From Acetobacteraceae bacterium (GTDB lineage: Bacteria; Pseudomonadota; Alphaproteobacteria; Acetobacterales; Acetobacteraceae): a stretch of 64,000 nt of DNA. Every line of letters begins with the position of its first letter. Position 1 is the stretch's first letter. Positions 35,901 to 43,595 of the stretch are shown in pieces. The position numbers were made by a program, and so were the translations under genes. The stretch spans positions 62,001-126,000 of the forward strand of contig JALHQB010000004.1 in NCBI GenBank assembly GCA_022842185.1, read 5' to 3'. The notes beneath the pieces were generated by a model. That model ran no database searches. It saw only the letters and a program-made list of their open reading frames with translations, and was not told where the DNA came from.

Positions 35901-37257
35901 GCTGACCACCACCCAGGTCGGTGCTTTGACGACGACCCAGGTGGCCGGGCTGACGTCAACACAGGTCTCGGCACTGAACACGACGCAACTTGCCGCGCTG
36001 TCCTCGACCCAGGTTGGCGGGTTGACCACGGCGCAACTGCAGGGCTTCGACACCACCGACATCGGCGCGCTGACCACGACCCAGGTTGCCGGACTGCGCG
36101 CCGCGCAGATCGTCGGCTTGACGACGACGCAGGTTGCGGCGCTCGAAACGACCGACTTCGTCACCCTCACCACCACGCAACTCGGCGGACTGAACACCAC
36201 GCAGATCACCGCCTTGAGCACCACGCAGATCGGTGTCCTGACGACGACGCAGATCGCGGGCCTGGCCTCTGCCCCGGTGGGTGCCTTGACAACCAACCAG
36301 TTGGCGGCGCTGACGACGACGCAGGTCGCCGCCATGGGCACGACCCAGATTCGCGGGCTGACGTCGACCCAGATCGCGGCGCTGTCCACGACACAATTCG
36401 GCGTACTGTCTACCACGCAGATCGGTGCTCTCACGCTCACCCATGTCCTGGGTTTCGAGACGACGGACCTCGCTGCGCTGACCACCACACAGATCGGCGC
36501 GCTGACGCGCACGCTGATCGGTGGGCTCAACACCACGCAGATCCGTGCGTTGGAGACGACCGACCTCGCCGTTCTGACCACGACCCAGATGGGTGGGCTG
36601 ACGGGCAACCAGGTCGGCGCCCTGACCACCACCCAGGTGGGAGCGATCACCACCACGCAGCTTGCTGCGCTGACCAGCACCCAGGTTTCCGCGTTGACGA
36701 CAACGCAGATGGGGATCCTGACCACCACTCAGGTGGGCAGCCTTGGCACCACGCAGGTCCGGGCCCTGAACTCCAGCCAGCTGGCGGCGTTGACCACCAC
36801 CCAGATGGGCGTTTTGACCACGACGCAGATTGGCGCGCTCGCCGTGACGCAGGTGCGCGGGTTTGAGTCGACAGACATCGCCGTGCTGAACACGACGCAA
36901 ATCGGTGCCCTGACCTCTACGCAGATCGCGGCGCTGACCGGCACGCAGGTCGCCGCCCTGACCACGACCGGAATCGCCGCGTTGACGACGACGCAGCAGG
37001 GCGGCCTGGGGTCGAGCCAGGTCGGAGCGCTGACCACCACGCAGATTGCGGCGCTGACCACCACAGGTGTGGCCGCGCTGACGACGACGCAAGTCGCAGG
37101 GCTGACCACCACGCAGATCGGCGCCTTCACCACGACGCAGGTTGGCGGTTTGGAAACCACGGATATCGCGGCGCTGACGGATGCGCAGGTCGCCGGCTTC
37201 ACCACCACCCAGATCGGCGCGATGTCCAACGCACAGGCCAACGCGCTGTTCGCCTGA
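32908..37257 (+). CDS. Giant threonine-rich octapeptide-repeat protein, probable type I secretion substrate
   Basis: 1449 residues from ATG 32908, which has GGAG 6 bases upstream (TTG 32896 is less likely). After MTVLS come 180 octapeptides in unbroken register, then ALFA and the stop. Consensus is x-L-T-T-T-Q-[I/V/L/M]-x, with Ala or Gly usually first. About a quarter of residues are Thr; no Cys, Trp or Tyr is seen. Charged residues are confined: Asp/Glu in TTD units (ETTDLA, DTTDIA, ESTDIA) and Arg mostly ending the units just before or after them. There is no signal peptide and no RTX nonapeptide. The hlyB/hlyD pair lies upstream and two OGT-type glycosyltransferases follow at 53 bases, so an exported, glycosylated surface or matrix protein is inferred. 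A solenoid fold (beta or alpha) is likely. I know no named family for it. Confidence 0.9.
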   Translation: MTVLSALNTTQIQGLTTTTIAGLATSAIAGLTTTQLQALTTTQIAVLKATHIAALTTTLVAALETTDLAVLNTTQVRALAATKIGALTTTQIGALTTTQIGALAASQVVGLQTSDIAALTTTQIGTLSSTQAAALTTAQMRALETTDLAVLTTTQMRGLSSGQVAALTTTQVGALTTTQVSALTTTQMGAFGSAQVSAMTTTQLGALTSTHVSGLTAAQFRGLDTTDIAALTTTQVAGLRSSQFAGLTTTQIQALETTDLATLTTTQLFGLTTVQVAALTTTQIGALTTTQIAGLAIRLIPSLESTDVAALTTTQIGALTSTQVGVMTSTQVRGLETTDLAALTTTQIRALGAIKLAALTTTQIGALTTTQLGALANTQLAGLTSTQMVALTTTQLGALTSTQVGGLTTAQLRGFDTTDVAALTTTQVAGLTATQIGSLTTTQLAALETTDLAVLNTTQIRGIAASSIGALTTTQIGALTTTQIGALTNAQIAGLQTTDIAALTTTQIGTLSSTQAAALTTAQMRALETTDLAVLTTTQMRGLSSGQIAALTTTQVGALTTTQVGALTTTQMGGLTSGQVSAMTTTQLAALASSQVRALSTAQLAGLDTTDIAALTTTQVSGLSTAQLAGLTTAQMAAMETTDLATLTTTQLLGITVSQIAALTTTQVAALTTTQLAGLTPARIAGFESTDIAAFTTTQFGALSSTQLGALTTAQLRGLETTDLASLTTTQMRGLSSAQVGGLNTTQVGALTTTQVGALTTTQVSGLASTQVAALTTTQIGALSSTQVGGLTAAQLRGLDTTDIAALTTTQVGGLAGTQVAALTTTQLQGFETTDLATLTTTQMRGLVGTQVAALNTTQIAALTTTQMASLTSTQVAGLTTTQIPALTTTQLAVFGTTALAGLAANRIAALTTTQIGALTTTQVAGLTAAQVTGLESTDIAALTTTQTGALSTTQLAALTTTQLRGFETTDLAVLTTTQMRGLSALQMTGLTTTQVGALTTTQVGALTTTQVAGLTSTQVSALNTTQLAALSSTQVGGLTTAQLQGFDTTDIGALTTTQVAGLRAAQIVGLTTTQVAALETTDFVTLTTTQLGGLNTTQITALSTTQIGVLTTTQIAGLASAPVGALTTNQLAALTTTQVAAMGTTQIRGLTSTQIAALSTTQFGVLSTTQIGALTLTHVLGFETTDLAALTTTQIGALTRTLIGGLNTTQIRALETTDLAVLTTTQMGGLTGNQVGALTTTQVGAITTTQLAALTSTQVSALTTTQMGILTTTQVGSLGTTQVRALNSSQLAALTTTQMGVLTTTQIGALAVTQVRGFESTDIAVLNTTQIGALTSTQIAALTGTQVAALTTTGIAALTTTQQGGLGSSQVGALTTTQIAALTTTGVAALTTTQVAGLTTTQIGAFTTTQVGGLETTDIAALTDAQVAGFTTTQIGAMSNAQANALFA
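33249..33475 (+). repeat. Near-identical 227-bp segment, copy 1
   Basis: Matches 34401-34627 with two mismatches by direct comparison; the offset is 1152 bp, exactly two super-repeats. The rest of the array is far more diverged, so this pair has been recently duplicated or gene-converted. Confidence 0.9.
34401..34627 (+). repeat. Near-identical 227-bp segment, copy 2
   Basis: Second copy of 33249-33475 (see that entry). Both encode the same run of octapeptides from the TTDIA unit through the TTTQMG unit, differing at one Val/Ile and one Ser/Gly. Confidence 0.9.
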
Positions 37258-37310
37258 CAATGCCGCGGACGCTGCGCGCCCCCGCGCCGAGCACGAAGGG
37301 AGAAGACGGC

Positions 37311-39281
37311 ATGGCCAAAATGGACATCGCCCAATTGATCGGGAGCGCACAGGCGCTTTCCGCAGCGGGGCACGGGGCATTGGCCGCGGAACTGTATCGC
37401 GACTGGGCTTCGATGAACCCGGACGACCCAATACTGCACGCGATGCACTTCAATCGCGGCGTGCTGCTCGCCGATGCGGGCGACCTGCCGGCCGCGATCG
37501 AAGCCTTCACCGCCGCAATCGGCCGCAAGCCGGACTTCCTCCCGCCCTATATCAATCTCGGCGCCGCCCTGGAAAGGCTGGGTGCGAAGGCGCAGGCCTA
37601 TGGCCAGTGGGCGCATGTTTCGACCAGCCTGACGGGCGTGAGCGGAGAGACCGTGGCCTACAAGGCGGCCGCATTGAAGCAGATGGCCCAGGTCCTGGAA
37701 GCCAACCGCCAATTGGCGGAAGCCGAGGACACGTTGCGTCAAGTGGCCGAACTGACGCCGTGGCAGCGCGACGTGGTGCAGCATTGGATCAGCCTGCGGC
37801 AGCGGCAATGCCAGTGGCCTGTGCTGGCGCCGATCGCGGGGCATGATCGCGCCGCATTGCTGCGGCGGATCGCGCCCCTATCGATGGCGTGCCTGTCGGA
37901 TGACCCGGTGATGCAACTGGCGGTCGCCGCATCGCATATGCGCGAGGATGTCGGCATGCCCCCGACCTTTCGCGACGCGACCGATTTCGCGCGGCGCTGC
38001 ACGGAGATCCCCGGGCGACGGCTGCGGCTGGGCTACCTCTCATCCGACCTGCGGGAACACGCCATCGGGTCCCTGATGGCAGAGATGTTCGGCTTGCACG
38101 ACCGCACTGCCTTTGAAGTCTTCGTCTACTACTGCGGGGTCCCCCAGGAAGATGCGACGAAGGTCCGCATTCGCGGCAGCGTCGAGCACTGGCGTGACAT
38201 CGCAGCGCTCGATGACGCAGCGGCTGAAGCGGTGATCCTCGCGGACGGCATCGACATCTTGGTGGATGTGAATGGGCATACCCGCGGCGCACGGACCCGG
38301 CTGCTGACGCGCCGGCCGGCGCCCATCATCGTCAATTGGCTCGGCTATCCGGGCAGCATGGGCAGCGCCTGTCACCACTATATCATTGCCGACCGGCACA
38401 TCGTGCCCCCGGGCAGCGAGCGCTTCTACTCCGAGACCGTCGTCCGCCTGGGCTGTTACCAGCCGAACGACCGGCAGCGGCCGACGCCTGCGGCAGCCGA
38501 CCGCGCCGCGCATGGGCTTCCCCATGACGGCACGGTGTTCTGTTCGTTCAACGGCGCACAGAAAGTGACACCCGCCGTCTTCGGGCGCTGGATGGCGATC
38601 CTGCGCGGCGTGCCGGACAGCGTGCTGTGGCTGCTCAAATCCTGCGAGGAGGTCGAGGAACGACTCCGTGCCCGCGCCATCGAGGCAGGCGTCGCGCCGG
38701 ATCGCCTGATCTTCGCGCCGATTGTGGGCGCGCATGCCCATCTTGCGCGATACCCGTTGGCGGATCTGTTCCTGGATACCTTCCCCTACGGCGCCCATAC
38801 CACGGCGTCCGACGCACTATGGATGGGCGTTCCGGTACTGACCGTGCCCGGGCGTGGCTTCGCGGCCCGCGTCTGCGGCAGCCTGGTGCATGCGGCCGGG
38901 CTGCCGGAACTCATCTGTGCGTCGCCCGAGGATTATGTTGCCCGCGCGATCGAATACGGGCGCGAGCGCGCATCACTGGCGCAGTTGCGCGATCGGTTGC
39001 TCGCCGGGCGCGAGCACGCGCTTCTGTTCGACACGCCGCGCCTGGTGCGGGAACTCGAAGATTTGTTCCGCTCCATGTGGGACGACTTCGCCAAAGGTTG
39101 GCTGCCGAAGCCGAACGTCATCAACCTGGATACCTATCTGGAAATCGGTTCGACCTTCGACCACGAGGCTGCGGAAGCATCCTTCCTGCCGCAGGATGAC
39201 GCACGCTGGCGGGATGCGCTGGCGCGGCGGCATGCCTATTCTCCCTTGCCGGCGGACGGGCGCCTGGTTGGAGGCGGTTGA
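37311..39281 (+). CDS. SPINDLY/OGT-type (GT41) glycosyltransferase with N-terminal TPRs, first of pair
   Basis: 656 residues from ATG 37311 (AAGGGAG upstream). Residues 1-160 form a few TPR-like helices (FNRGVLLADAGDLPAAIEAFTAAI). The catalytic region keeps the residues essential in human OGT: His250 in YLSSDLREH (OGT His498), Lys418 in FNGAQKVTP (OGT Lys842) and Asp489 in LFLDTFPYGAHTT (OGT Asp925). It should transfer a sugar from UDP-sugar to Ser/Thr of a protein in the cytosol. It lies 53 bases after the Thr-rich repeat gene and overlaps the second enzyme's leader region, so that protein is the likely target. Confidence 0.9.
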   Translation: MAKMDIAQLIGSAQALSAAGHGALAAELYRDWASMNPDDPILHAMHFNRGVLLADAGDLPAAIEAFTAAIGRKPDFLPPYINLGAALERLGAKAQAYGQWAHVSTSLTGVSGETVAYKAAALKQMAQVLEANRQLAEAEDTLRQVAELTPWQRDVVQHWISLRQRQCQWPVLAPIAGHDRAALLRRIAPLSMACLSDDPVMQLAVAASHMREDVGMPPTFRDATDFARRCTEIPGRRLRLGYLSSDLREHAIGSLMAEMFGLHDRTAFEVFVYYCGVPQEDATKVRIRGSVEHWRDIAALDDAAAEAVILADGIDILVDVNGHTRGARTRLLTRRPAPIIVNWLGYPGSMGSACHHYIIADRHIVPPGSERFYSETVVRLGCYQPNDRQRPTPAAADRAAHGLPHDGTVFCSFNGAQKVTPAVFGRWMAILRGVPDSVLWLLKSCEEVEERLRARAIEAGVAPDRLIFAPIVGAHAHLARYPLADLFLDTFPYGAHTTASDALWMGVPVLTVPGRGFAARVCGSLVHAAGLPELICASPEDYVARAIEYGRERASLAQLRDRLLAGREHALLFDTPRLVRELEDLFRSMWDDFAKGWLPKPNVINLDTYLEIGSTFDHEAAEASFLPQDDARWRDALARRHAYSPLPADGRLVGGG

Positions 39282-39283
39282 GC

Positions 39284-41050
39284 ATGGCGCCGCTCGATGC
39301 TGCAATGCCGGTGACCCTCATCGGCCTTCCGTTGGAAGCGATGATGCCAGGAATCGAGGCGCTGTCGCCTGGACAGGCGGTATCAGCCTATCGCGCCTGG
39401 CTTTCTGCCAATCCGGCCTCGCCACAACGTTTCGCGGCATGGTTCAACCTCGGCGCATTGCTGGGTGGCGGTGGCGAGCGCGTTGCAGCCATGATCGCCT
39501 ATCGGCAAGCGCTGGCGCTCAAGCCCGATCTGCATCAGGCCTCGGTCAACCTTGGCCTGGCGCTGGAAGCGGAGGGCCGCACGGATGAAGCCCTCGCGTT
39601 GTGGACAGACGCGCTGCACGCCGATCCCACCCGGACGGCATTGTTGAACCAACGTGGTCGTCTGCTGGAAACCCGTAAGCACTATGCGGCAGCCGAACAG
39701 GATCTGCATGCGAGCCTGCTCGCCGATCCGGATCAACCCGACGTCATCCAGCATTGGACCCATCTGCGGCAAAAGGCTTGCCTATGGCCGCTGCTCGGTG
39801 ACGGCATTCCGGGAATGACGCAGCGCGATATCGTCTTGCGCAACGGCCCGCTGGGGGCGCTGGCCCTCACGGATTGCCCGGTGCAGCAGCGAGGCATCGG
39901 CGAGACCTGGATCGGCCGGAAGATCCCGCCCGCACCTGAGCGCCTCGCGCCGGAACATGGCTATGCGCATGATCGAATCAGGATCGGCTACCTTTCCTCC
40001 GATTTCTGTCGCCACGCGATGGGGTTCCTGATCGTGGAGTTGCTGGAGCGGCATGACCGGGCACAGTTCGAGGTGTTCGGCTATTGCTCGACGCGGGACG
40101 ATGGCAGCGAACTGCGCCGGCGGATCGTGACCGCCTTCGATCATCATGTTCCGATAGGCCATCTGTCCGAGGAGGAGGTTGCGCGCCGTATCCGCCGTGA
40201 TGAAATCGACATCCTGATCGACCTGAACGGTCTCACCGCCGGGGCCCGCCTGGGCGCGCTGCGTTGGAAGCCGGCGCCGGTCCAGACAACCTATCTCGGA
40301 TATGTCGGATCGGTGCCCCTGCCGGAACTCGATTGGATGATCTGCGACGACATCGTCGTACCGCCGGAGGAGTTCGCATCGTACATACCACGACCCCTGC
40401 CGATCGCTGGCTGCTACCAAGCGAATGATGGCCGGCGGCCAAGCCTGCCGGACATCACGCGAGCTTCGGAAGGCCTGCCGGACAACGCCGTGGTCTTCTG
40501 TTGCTTCAACAATTTCTACAAGATCACGCCCGAGATGTTTGCCGCCTGGGCCGCGATCCTTCGCGCGGTGTCCAATGGCGTGCTGTGGCTGACGGAAGAC
40601 AATCCGACCGGCATGGCAAATCTGCGGGACGCGGCGGCCAGCCATGGTGTCTCACCGGCCCGTCTGCTCTTCGCCTCGCGCTGTGAACCGGAGCGTTATC
40701 TCGCGCGCCTCGGACTCGCGGATCTTTTTCTCGACACCTTCCCCTACAATGCGGGGACCGTGGCTTCCGATGCGCTCCGCATGGGATTGCCGATCGTGAC
40801 ACGCGCCGGGCGCTCCTTTGCCTCTCGCATGGCCACCAGCCTGTTGACGGCGGTCGGCGCGACAGACTGCGCGACGACATCGCTGGCGGATTATGTGAAC
40901 AAGGCCATCACTCTCGGCTCGTCTCCGGATCAGCGCGCCACGGCACGGGCCGCCCTCGCCGGGGACGTCTGGGCGCGGAGCCTCGGCGATGCCGCCGGGT
41001 TCACGGCGCGGATAGAGGATGCTTACCGGTCGATCCGTCTGCAGCCATGA
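39284..41050 (+). CDS. SPINDLY/OGT-type (GT41) glycosyltransferase, second of pair
   Basis: 588 residues from ATG 39284, 2 bases after the first enzyme's stop and with GGAGG 9 bases upstream. TPR-like repeats span about 30-160 (FNLGALL, SVNLGLALEAEG). The active site is complete: His244 in YLSSDFCRH, Lys413 in FNNFYKITP, Asp484 in LFLDTFPYNAGT. The two paralogs are diverged and probably not redundant: one may prime and one extend, or they may act on different units. Tight coupling shows they are made together with the repeat protein. Confidence 0.92.
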   Translation: MAPLDAAMPVTLIGLPLEAMMPGIEALSPGQAVSAYRAWLSANPASPQRFAAWFNLGALLGGGGERVAAMIAYRQALALKPDLHQASVNLGLALEAEGRTDEALALWTDALHADPTRTALLNQRGRLLETRKHYAAAEQDLHASLLADPDQPDVIQHWTHLRQKACLWPLLGDGIPGMTQRDIVLRNGPLGALALTDCPVQQRGIGETWIGRKIPPAPERLAPEHGYAHDRIRIGYLSSDFCRHAMGFLIVELLERHDRAQFEVFGYCSTRDDGSELRRRIVTAFDHHVPIGHLSEEEVARRIRRDEIDILIDLNGLTAGARLGALRWKPAPVQTTYLGYVGSVPLPELDWMICDDIVVPPEEFASYIPRPLPIAGCYQANDGRRPSLPDITRASEGLPDNAVVFCCFNNFYKITPEMFAAWAAILRAVSNGVLWLTEDNPTGMANLRDAAASHGVSPARLLFASRCEPERYLARLGLADLFLDTFPYNAGTVASDALRMGLPIVTRAGRSFASRMATSLLTAVGATDCATTSLADYVNKAITLGSSPDQRATARAALAGDVWARSLGDAAGFTARIEDAYRSIRLQP

Positions 41051-41098
41051 CATGCCGGATCGACTGCCAGAAATCTGATCAAAGCCAGTCGACCGGGT

Positions 41099-41686
41099 CT
41101 AGTCGGCCGGTGCGACGAAGGCGGTGGCCCACAGGGCGAAGCCTTCATCGCGCACCACCCGAACCGAAGCGAAGCCGGCTCTTCGCAACGCGTCCTCCAG
41201 ACTGCGTGCGGTGAAGCCGGTGCGATGCGCCATAAAATGGTTGCCGGCGGCGATCGCCCGGCCAAAGCCGAACATCATGTCCAACGGTGTGATCGGCCCG
41301 GCGGGTGAGACTTAGGCCGGCTCGGTGATCCGATCCTGTGCCACCAGCTCCGCGACGCGCTGCAGGTCGGGCAAGGTGATGAGAGCGAAACCGCCGGGGC
41401 TCAGGACGCGGCGGAATTCCGCCAGGGCGACCGGTACTTCATGGGCATACAAGTGTTCGACATTGTGCGCCGACCACACGGCATCGACACTGGCGCTGCC
41501 CACCGCATGCATGTCGGTGATCGAGGCCAGGATGTCCGGCGCGACGCCGGGATCGATGTCCAGCCGGATCTCCTGCCAGGCGCCAGGAACAAAATACTCC
41601 GGTGGCAGTTTGCGCGGGTCAGGCACGCCGCAGCCAACGTGCAGCACGGTGCGGAGTGAAACGGCAGTCTCGGCGGTCATAGTCAC
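41099..41686 (-). pseudogene. Class I SAM methyltransferase interrupted by one in-frame TAA
   Basis: Start ATG 41686, terminal stop TAG at 41099-41101. The N-terminal part has the SAM motif TVLHVGCG, NVEHLYAHEVPVAL and LSPGGFALITLPD. A TAA at 41312-41314 stops it after ITEPA; the same frame then continues VSPAGPITPLDMMFGFGRA to FVAPAD with no other stop or frameshift. One base change (Tyr TAT/TAC to TAA) explains this. It may be a recent nonsense mutation, a read-through codon or a sequencing error. It is convergent with the second OGT and followed 12 bases away (upstream on minus) by the FkbM gene. Confidence 0.85.
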
Positions 41687-41698
41687 GTCATGTCTCCG

Positions 41699-42553
41699 TC
41701 AGGCCGCACGCGGCAGGCGCGGGTTCAACCCGGCCAGATAGGAACGCGCCAGCGCCGTGGCGTTGCGCCGGTCATGGTCGGCCAGAAGCCGAAAGGCGAT
41801 GTCGAAAGCGCCATAGGCATCGTGCAGCAGCGCGGCGCCGGCCAGCAGCTGCCGGTCCGACAGCGCATCAAGCCGCGTCAGGTCCCGGATGAACACCGCA
41901 TCTGCCCAGACCAGTTGCCCAAGCCCTGCATAGGGGTCGTCGTCCACCATCATCGGTTGCACGGCACGGCTGACGGTGGGGAAGAAGCGGTGCAGCATGA
42001 ATCCGTGGGCGCGCAGGAACAGTTCCATTTCGCTGAACAGCGGCTGGCCCTTGTACAGCGGCAGAAACTCCACCTCCGCCTGGATCACCACGGTGTCGCG
42101 CAACCGCGCCTCGGCATGGCGCAGCACCATCAGTTCGGCGCCCTGTATGTCGAGCTTCAGCAGGTCGGCGCCGGCCGTCTCGGACACGTCGTCCAGCCGC
42201 ACGGTGTCGACCGGTTCGGTCGCCAGCACCCGGCCCCATTCGGGAAAGCCGTGGAACAGCGCCAGTACCGCGGGGTCCGGTTCCAGCAGCGACGTCATGC
42301 CCGGCGCCTGGCAGATATGGAGCAGATGCCGCGCACCATCGCCGACCGCGTGCGGGAAGTATCTCTCGAGCGGGCCCTTGCGTTGATCCAGCAGCGCCAG
42401 CGCTGCGCGGTTGGGCTCGAAGCCGACCACCTCGGCTGCCCCCGCACGTAGCATCGCCGCGTAGGGTGGCTCGGAATCGATTGGGTTGGCGCCGACGTCG
42501 ACCACCTTCACGCGCGGCGCGGCACCATTGGTCAGGGTGTGGAAGGATTGCAT
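41699..42553 (-). CDS. FkbM family methyltransferase, copy 1
   Basis: 284 residues. VVDVGANPIDSEPPYAAM is the SAM-binding motif I of the FkbM group, with VVGFEPNRAAL following and LLKLDIQGAELMVLRHAEA in the middle, the family's signature region. FkbM enzymes O-methylate sugars or natural products. Placed beside two protein glycosyltransferases and a second methyltransferase remnant, it might methylate the glycan on the repeat protein; this is inference from context. It is divergent from the isocitrate-lyase-family gene across a spacer with a perfect inverted repeat. Confidence 0.9.
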   Translation of the reverse strand: MQSFHTLTNGAAPRVKVVDVGANPIDSEPPYAAMLRAGAAEVVGFEPNRAALALLDQRKGPLERYFPHAVGDGARHLLHICQAPGMTSLLEPDPAVLALFHGFPEWGRVLATEPVDTVRLDDVSETAGADLLKLDIQGAELMVLRHAEARLRDTVVIQAEVEFLPLYKGQPLFSEMELFLRAHGFMLHRFFPTVSRAVQPMMVDDDPYAGLGQLVWADAVFIRDLTRLDALSDRQLLAGAALLHDAYGAFDIAFRLLADHDRRNATALARSYLAGLNPRLPRAA

Positions 42554-42589
42554 AGGGCTGCCTCCTGCAGCGGAAAACCCGGGAAGGCT

Positions 42590-42634
42590 GACCCGATTGC
42601 ATTGCGGAATCGTTCACGCCTTCACAATCGGGTC
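42590..42634. promoter_or_regulatory. Inverted repeat in divergent spacer (candidate operator)
   Basis: Perfect 10-bp arms GACCCGATTG / CAATCGGGTC (42590-42599 and 42625-42634), 25 bases apart, lie between the divergent FkbM and isocitrate-lyase-family starts. Arm centres are 35 bases apart, about 3.3 helical turns. This could be a pair of half-sites or a long hairpin. No regulator gene adjoins it. Confidence 0.45.
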
Positions 42635-42680
42635 GCTTGCGGTGACGCTGCCCGTCAGGGAAACGCCAGGACGACATGCC

Positions 42681-43541
42681 ATGACCGCCGCCGACAGCCT
42701 TCGCGCCCGCCTCGCCACGGGTCACATCCTCTCCGCGCCCGGCGCGCCGGATTCGCTGGCCGCAAGGCTGATCGAACGCGCCGGCTTCGACGCCATCTAC
42801 ATGACCGGCTTCGGCGCCACGGCATCGCGGCTCGGCCGGCCCGATATCGGGCTGCTGACCCAGACGGAGATGACCACCCACGCCCGGGACATGGTCCGCG
42901 CCGTCACCATCCCGATCATCGCCGATGCCGATACCGGCTATGGCGGCCCGGCGAACATCGCCCGCACGATGGAGGAATACGCCCAGGCCGGCGTCGCGGC
43001 CGTGCATCTGGAAGACCAGGTCGCGCCCAAGCGTTGCGGCCAGCGCGCCGGCATCCGTCTGATCGATGCGGATGAAGCATCGCGCCGCCTGCGCTGCGCC
43101 ATCGCGTCACGCCCCGCAGATGGGCCGCTGATCATTGGTCGTACCGATGCCATGCCCGCGGTCGGCTCCGAGGAAGCCATCCGACGCGCCTTGATGTACC
43201 AGGATGCTGGCGTGGATTTGGTCTTCGTCGATGGCATCAAGCGCATCGAGGAAGTGGAGATCGTGGCGCGTCGCGTGCCCGGCCCGAAGGTCGTCAGCAT
43301 CGTCGACGGCAATGAAACGACGGCGCTGACGGCCCAGATGCTGGAACAGATGGGCTTTGCCGTCGTGCTGTATGCCGTGTCGATGCTGTTCGCTGCGTCG
43401 AAGGCGATGGCCGATGCCTTGGCGGTGCTGAAGCGGGACGGCACGCCCGCGGCCGCCGCCGGCGCGATGATGACCTATGCCGAATTCAGCACGCTGGTTG
43501 ACCTGCCGCGCTTCCAGACCTTGGACGAGGAATACGGCTGA
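42681..43541 (+). CDS. Isocitrate lyase/phosphoenolpyruvate mutase family enzyme
   Basis: 286 residues from ATG 42681. Metal-binding ADADTGYGG (81-89) and HLEDQVAPKRCGQ (109-121) define the superfamily. Isocitrate and 2-methylisocitrate lyases carry K(K/R)CGH; here the sequence is KRCGQ, with the catalytic Cys119 kept but the neighbouring His replaced by Gln121. It therefore probably acts as a C-C lyase on a related 2-hydroxy acid (oxaloacetate- or dimethylmalate-like) rather than as PrpB itself. Confidence 0.9.
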   Translation: MTAADSLRARLATGHILSAPGAPDSLAARLIERAGFDAIYMTGFGATASRLGRPDIGLLTQTEMTTHARDMVRAVTIPIIADADTGYGGPANIARTMEEYAQAGVAAVHLEDQVAPKRCGQRAGIRLIDADEASRRLRCAIASRPADGPLIIGRTDAMPAVGSEEAIRRALMYQDAGVDLVFVDGIKRIEEVEIVARRVPGPKVVSIVDGNETTALTAQMLEQMGFAVVLYAVSMLFAASKAMADALAVLKRDGTPAAAAGAMMTYAEFSTLVDLPRFQTLDEEYG

Positions 43542-43595
43542 GCGGGATGCCGGTGCGCCGACCCGCCGCCGGTTCGGGCCTCGCTGGGCGGAACG

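Larger units (their letters stand above)
32923..37242 (+). repeat. Coding array of 180 tandem 24-bp units
   Basis: Unit n begins at 32923 + 24(n-1). Codons for the same octapeptide vary widely between units (Thr as acc, acg or aca; Leu as ctg, ttg or ctc), so the array is old and selected at the protein level. Because 24 is a multiple of 3 and the units lack stops in most registers, long meaningless frames stay open on both strands here. Confidence 0.95.

Noticed and set aside
32923..37242. Could the 24-bp tandem array be a CRISPR or a non-coding satellite?
   Set aside because: Units are directly contiguous without spacers, stay in one coding frame for 4.3 kb, and vary mainly at synonymous positions.
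33091..37257. RTX calcium-binding nonapeptides in the type I substrate
   Set aside because: No GGxGxDxxx pattern anywhere; Asp occurs almost only in the TTD octapeptides.
32589..37844. Very long open frames on the minus strand (e.g. 32589-34616 and 35001-36728) and in other plus frames across the repeat array
   Set aside because: They arise because the 24-bp unit is a multiple of 3 and its common codons give no stops in other registers. The products are monotonous Val/Cys/Ser or Arg/Gly strings without starts or ribosome-binding sites.
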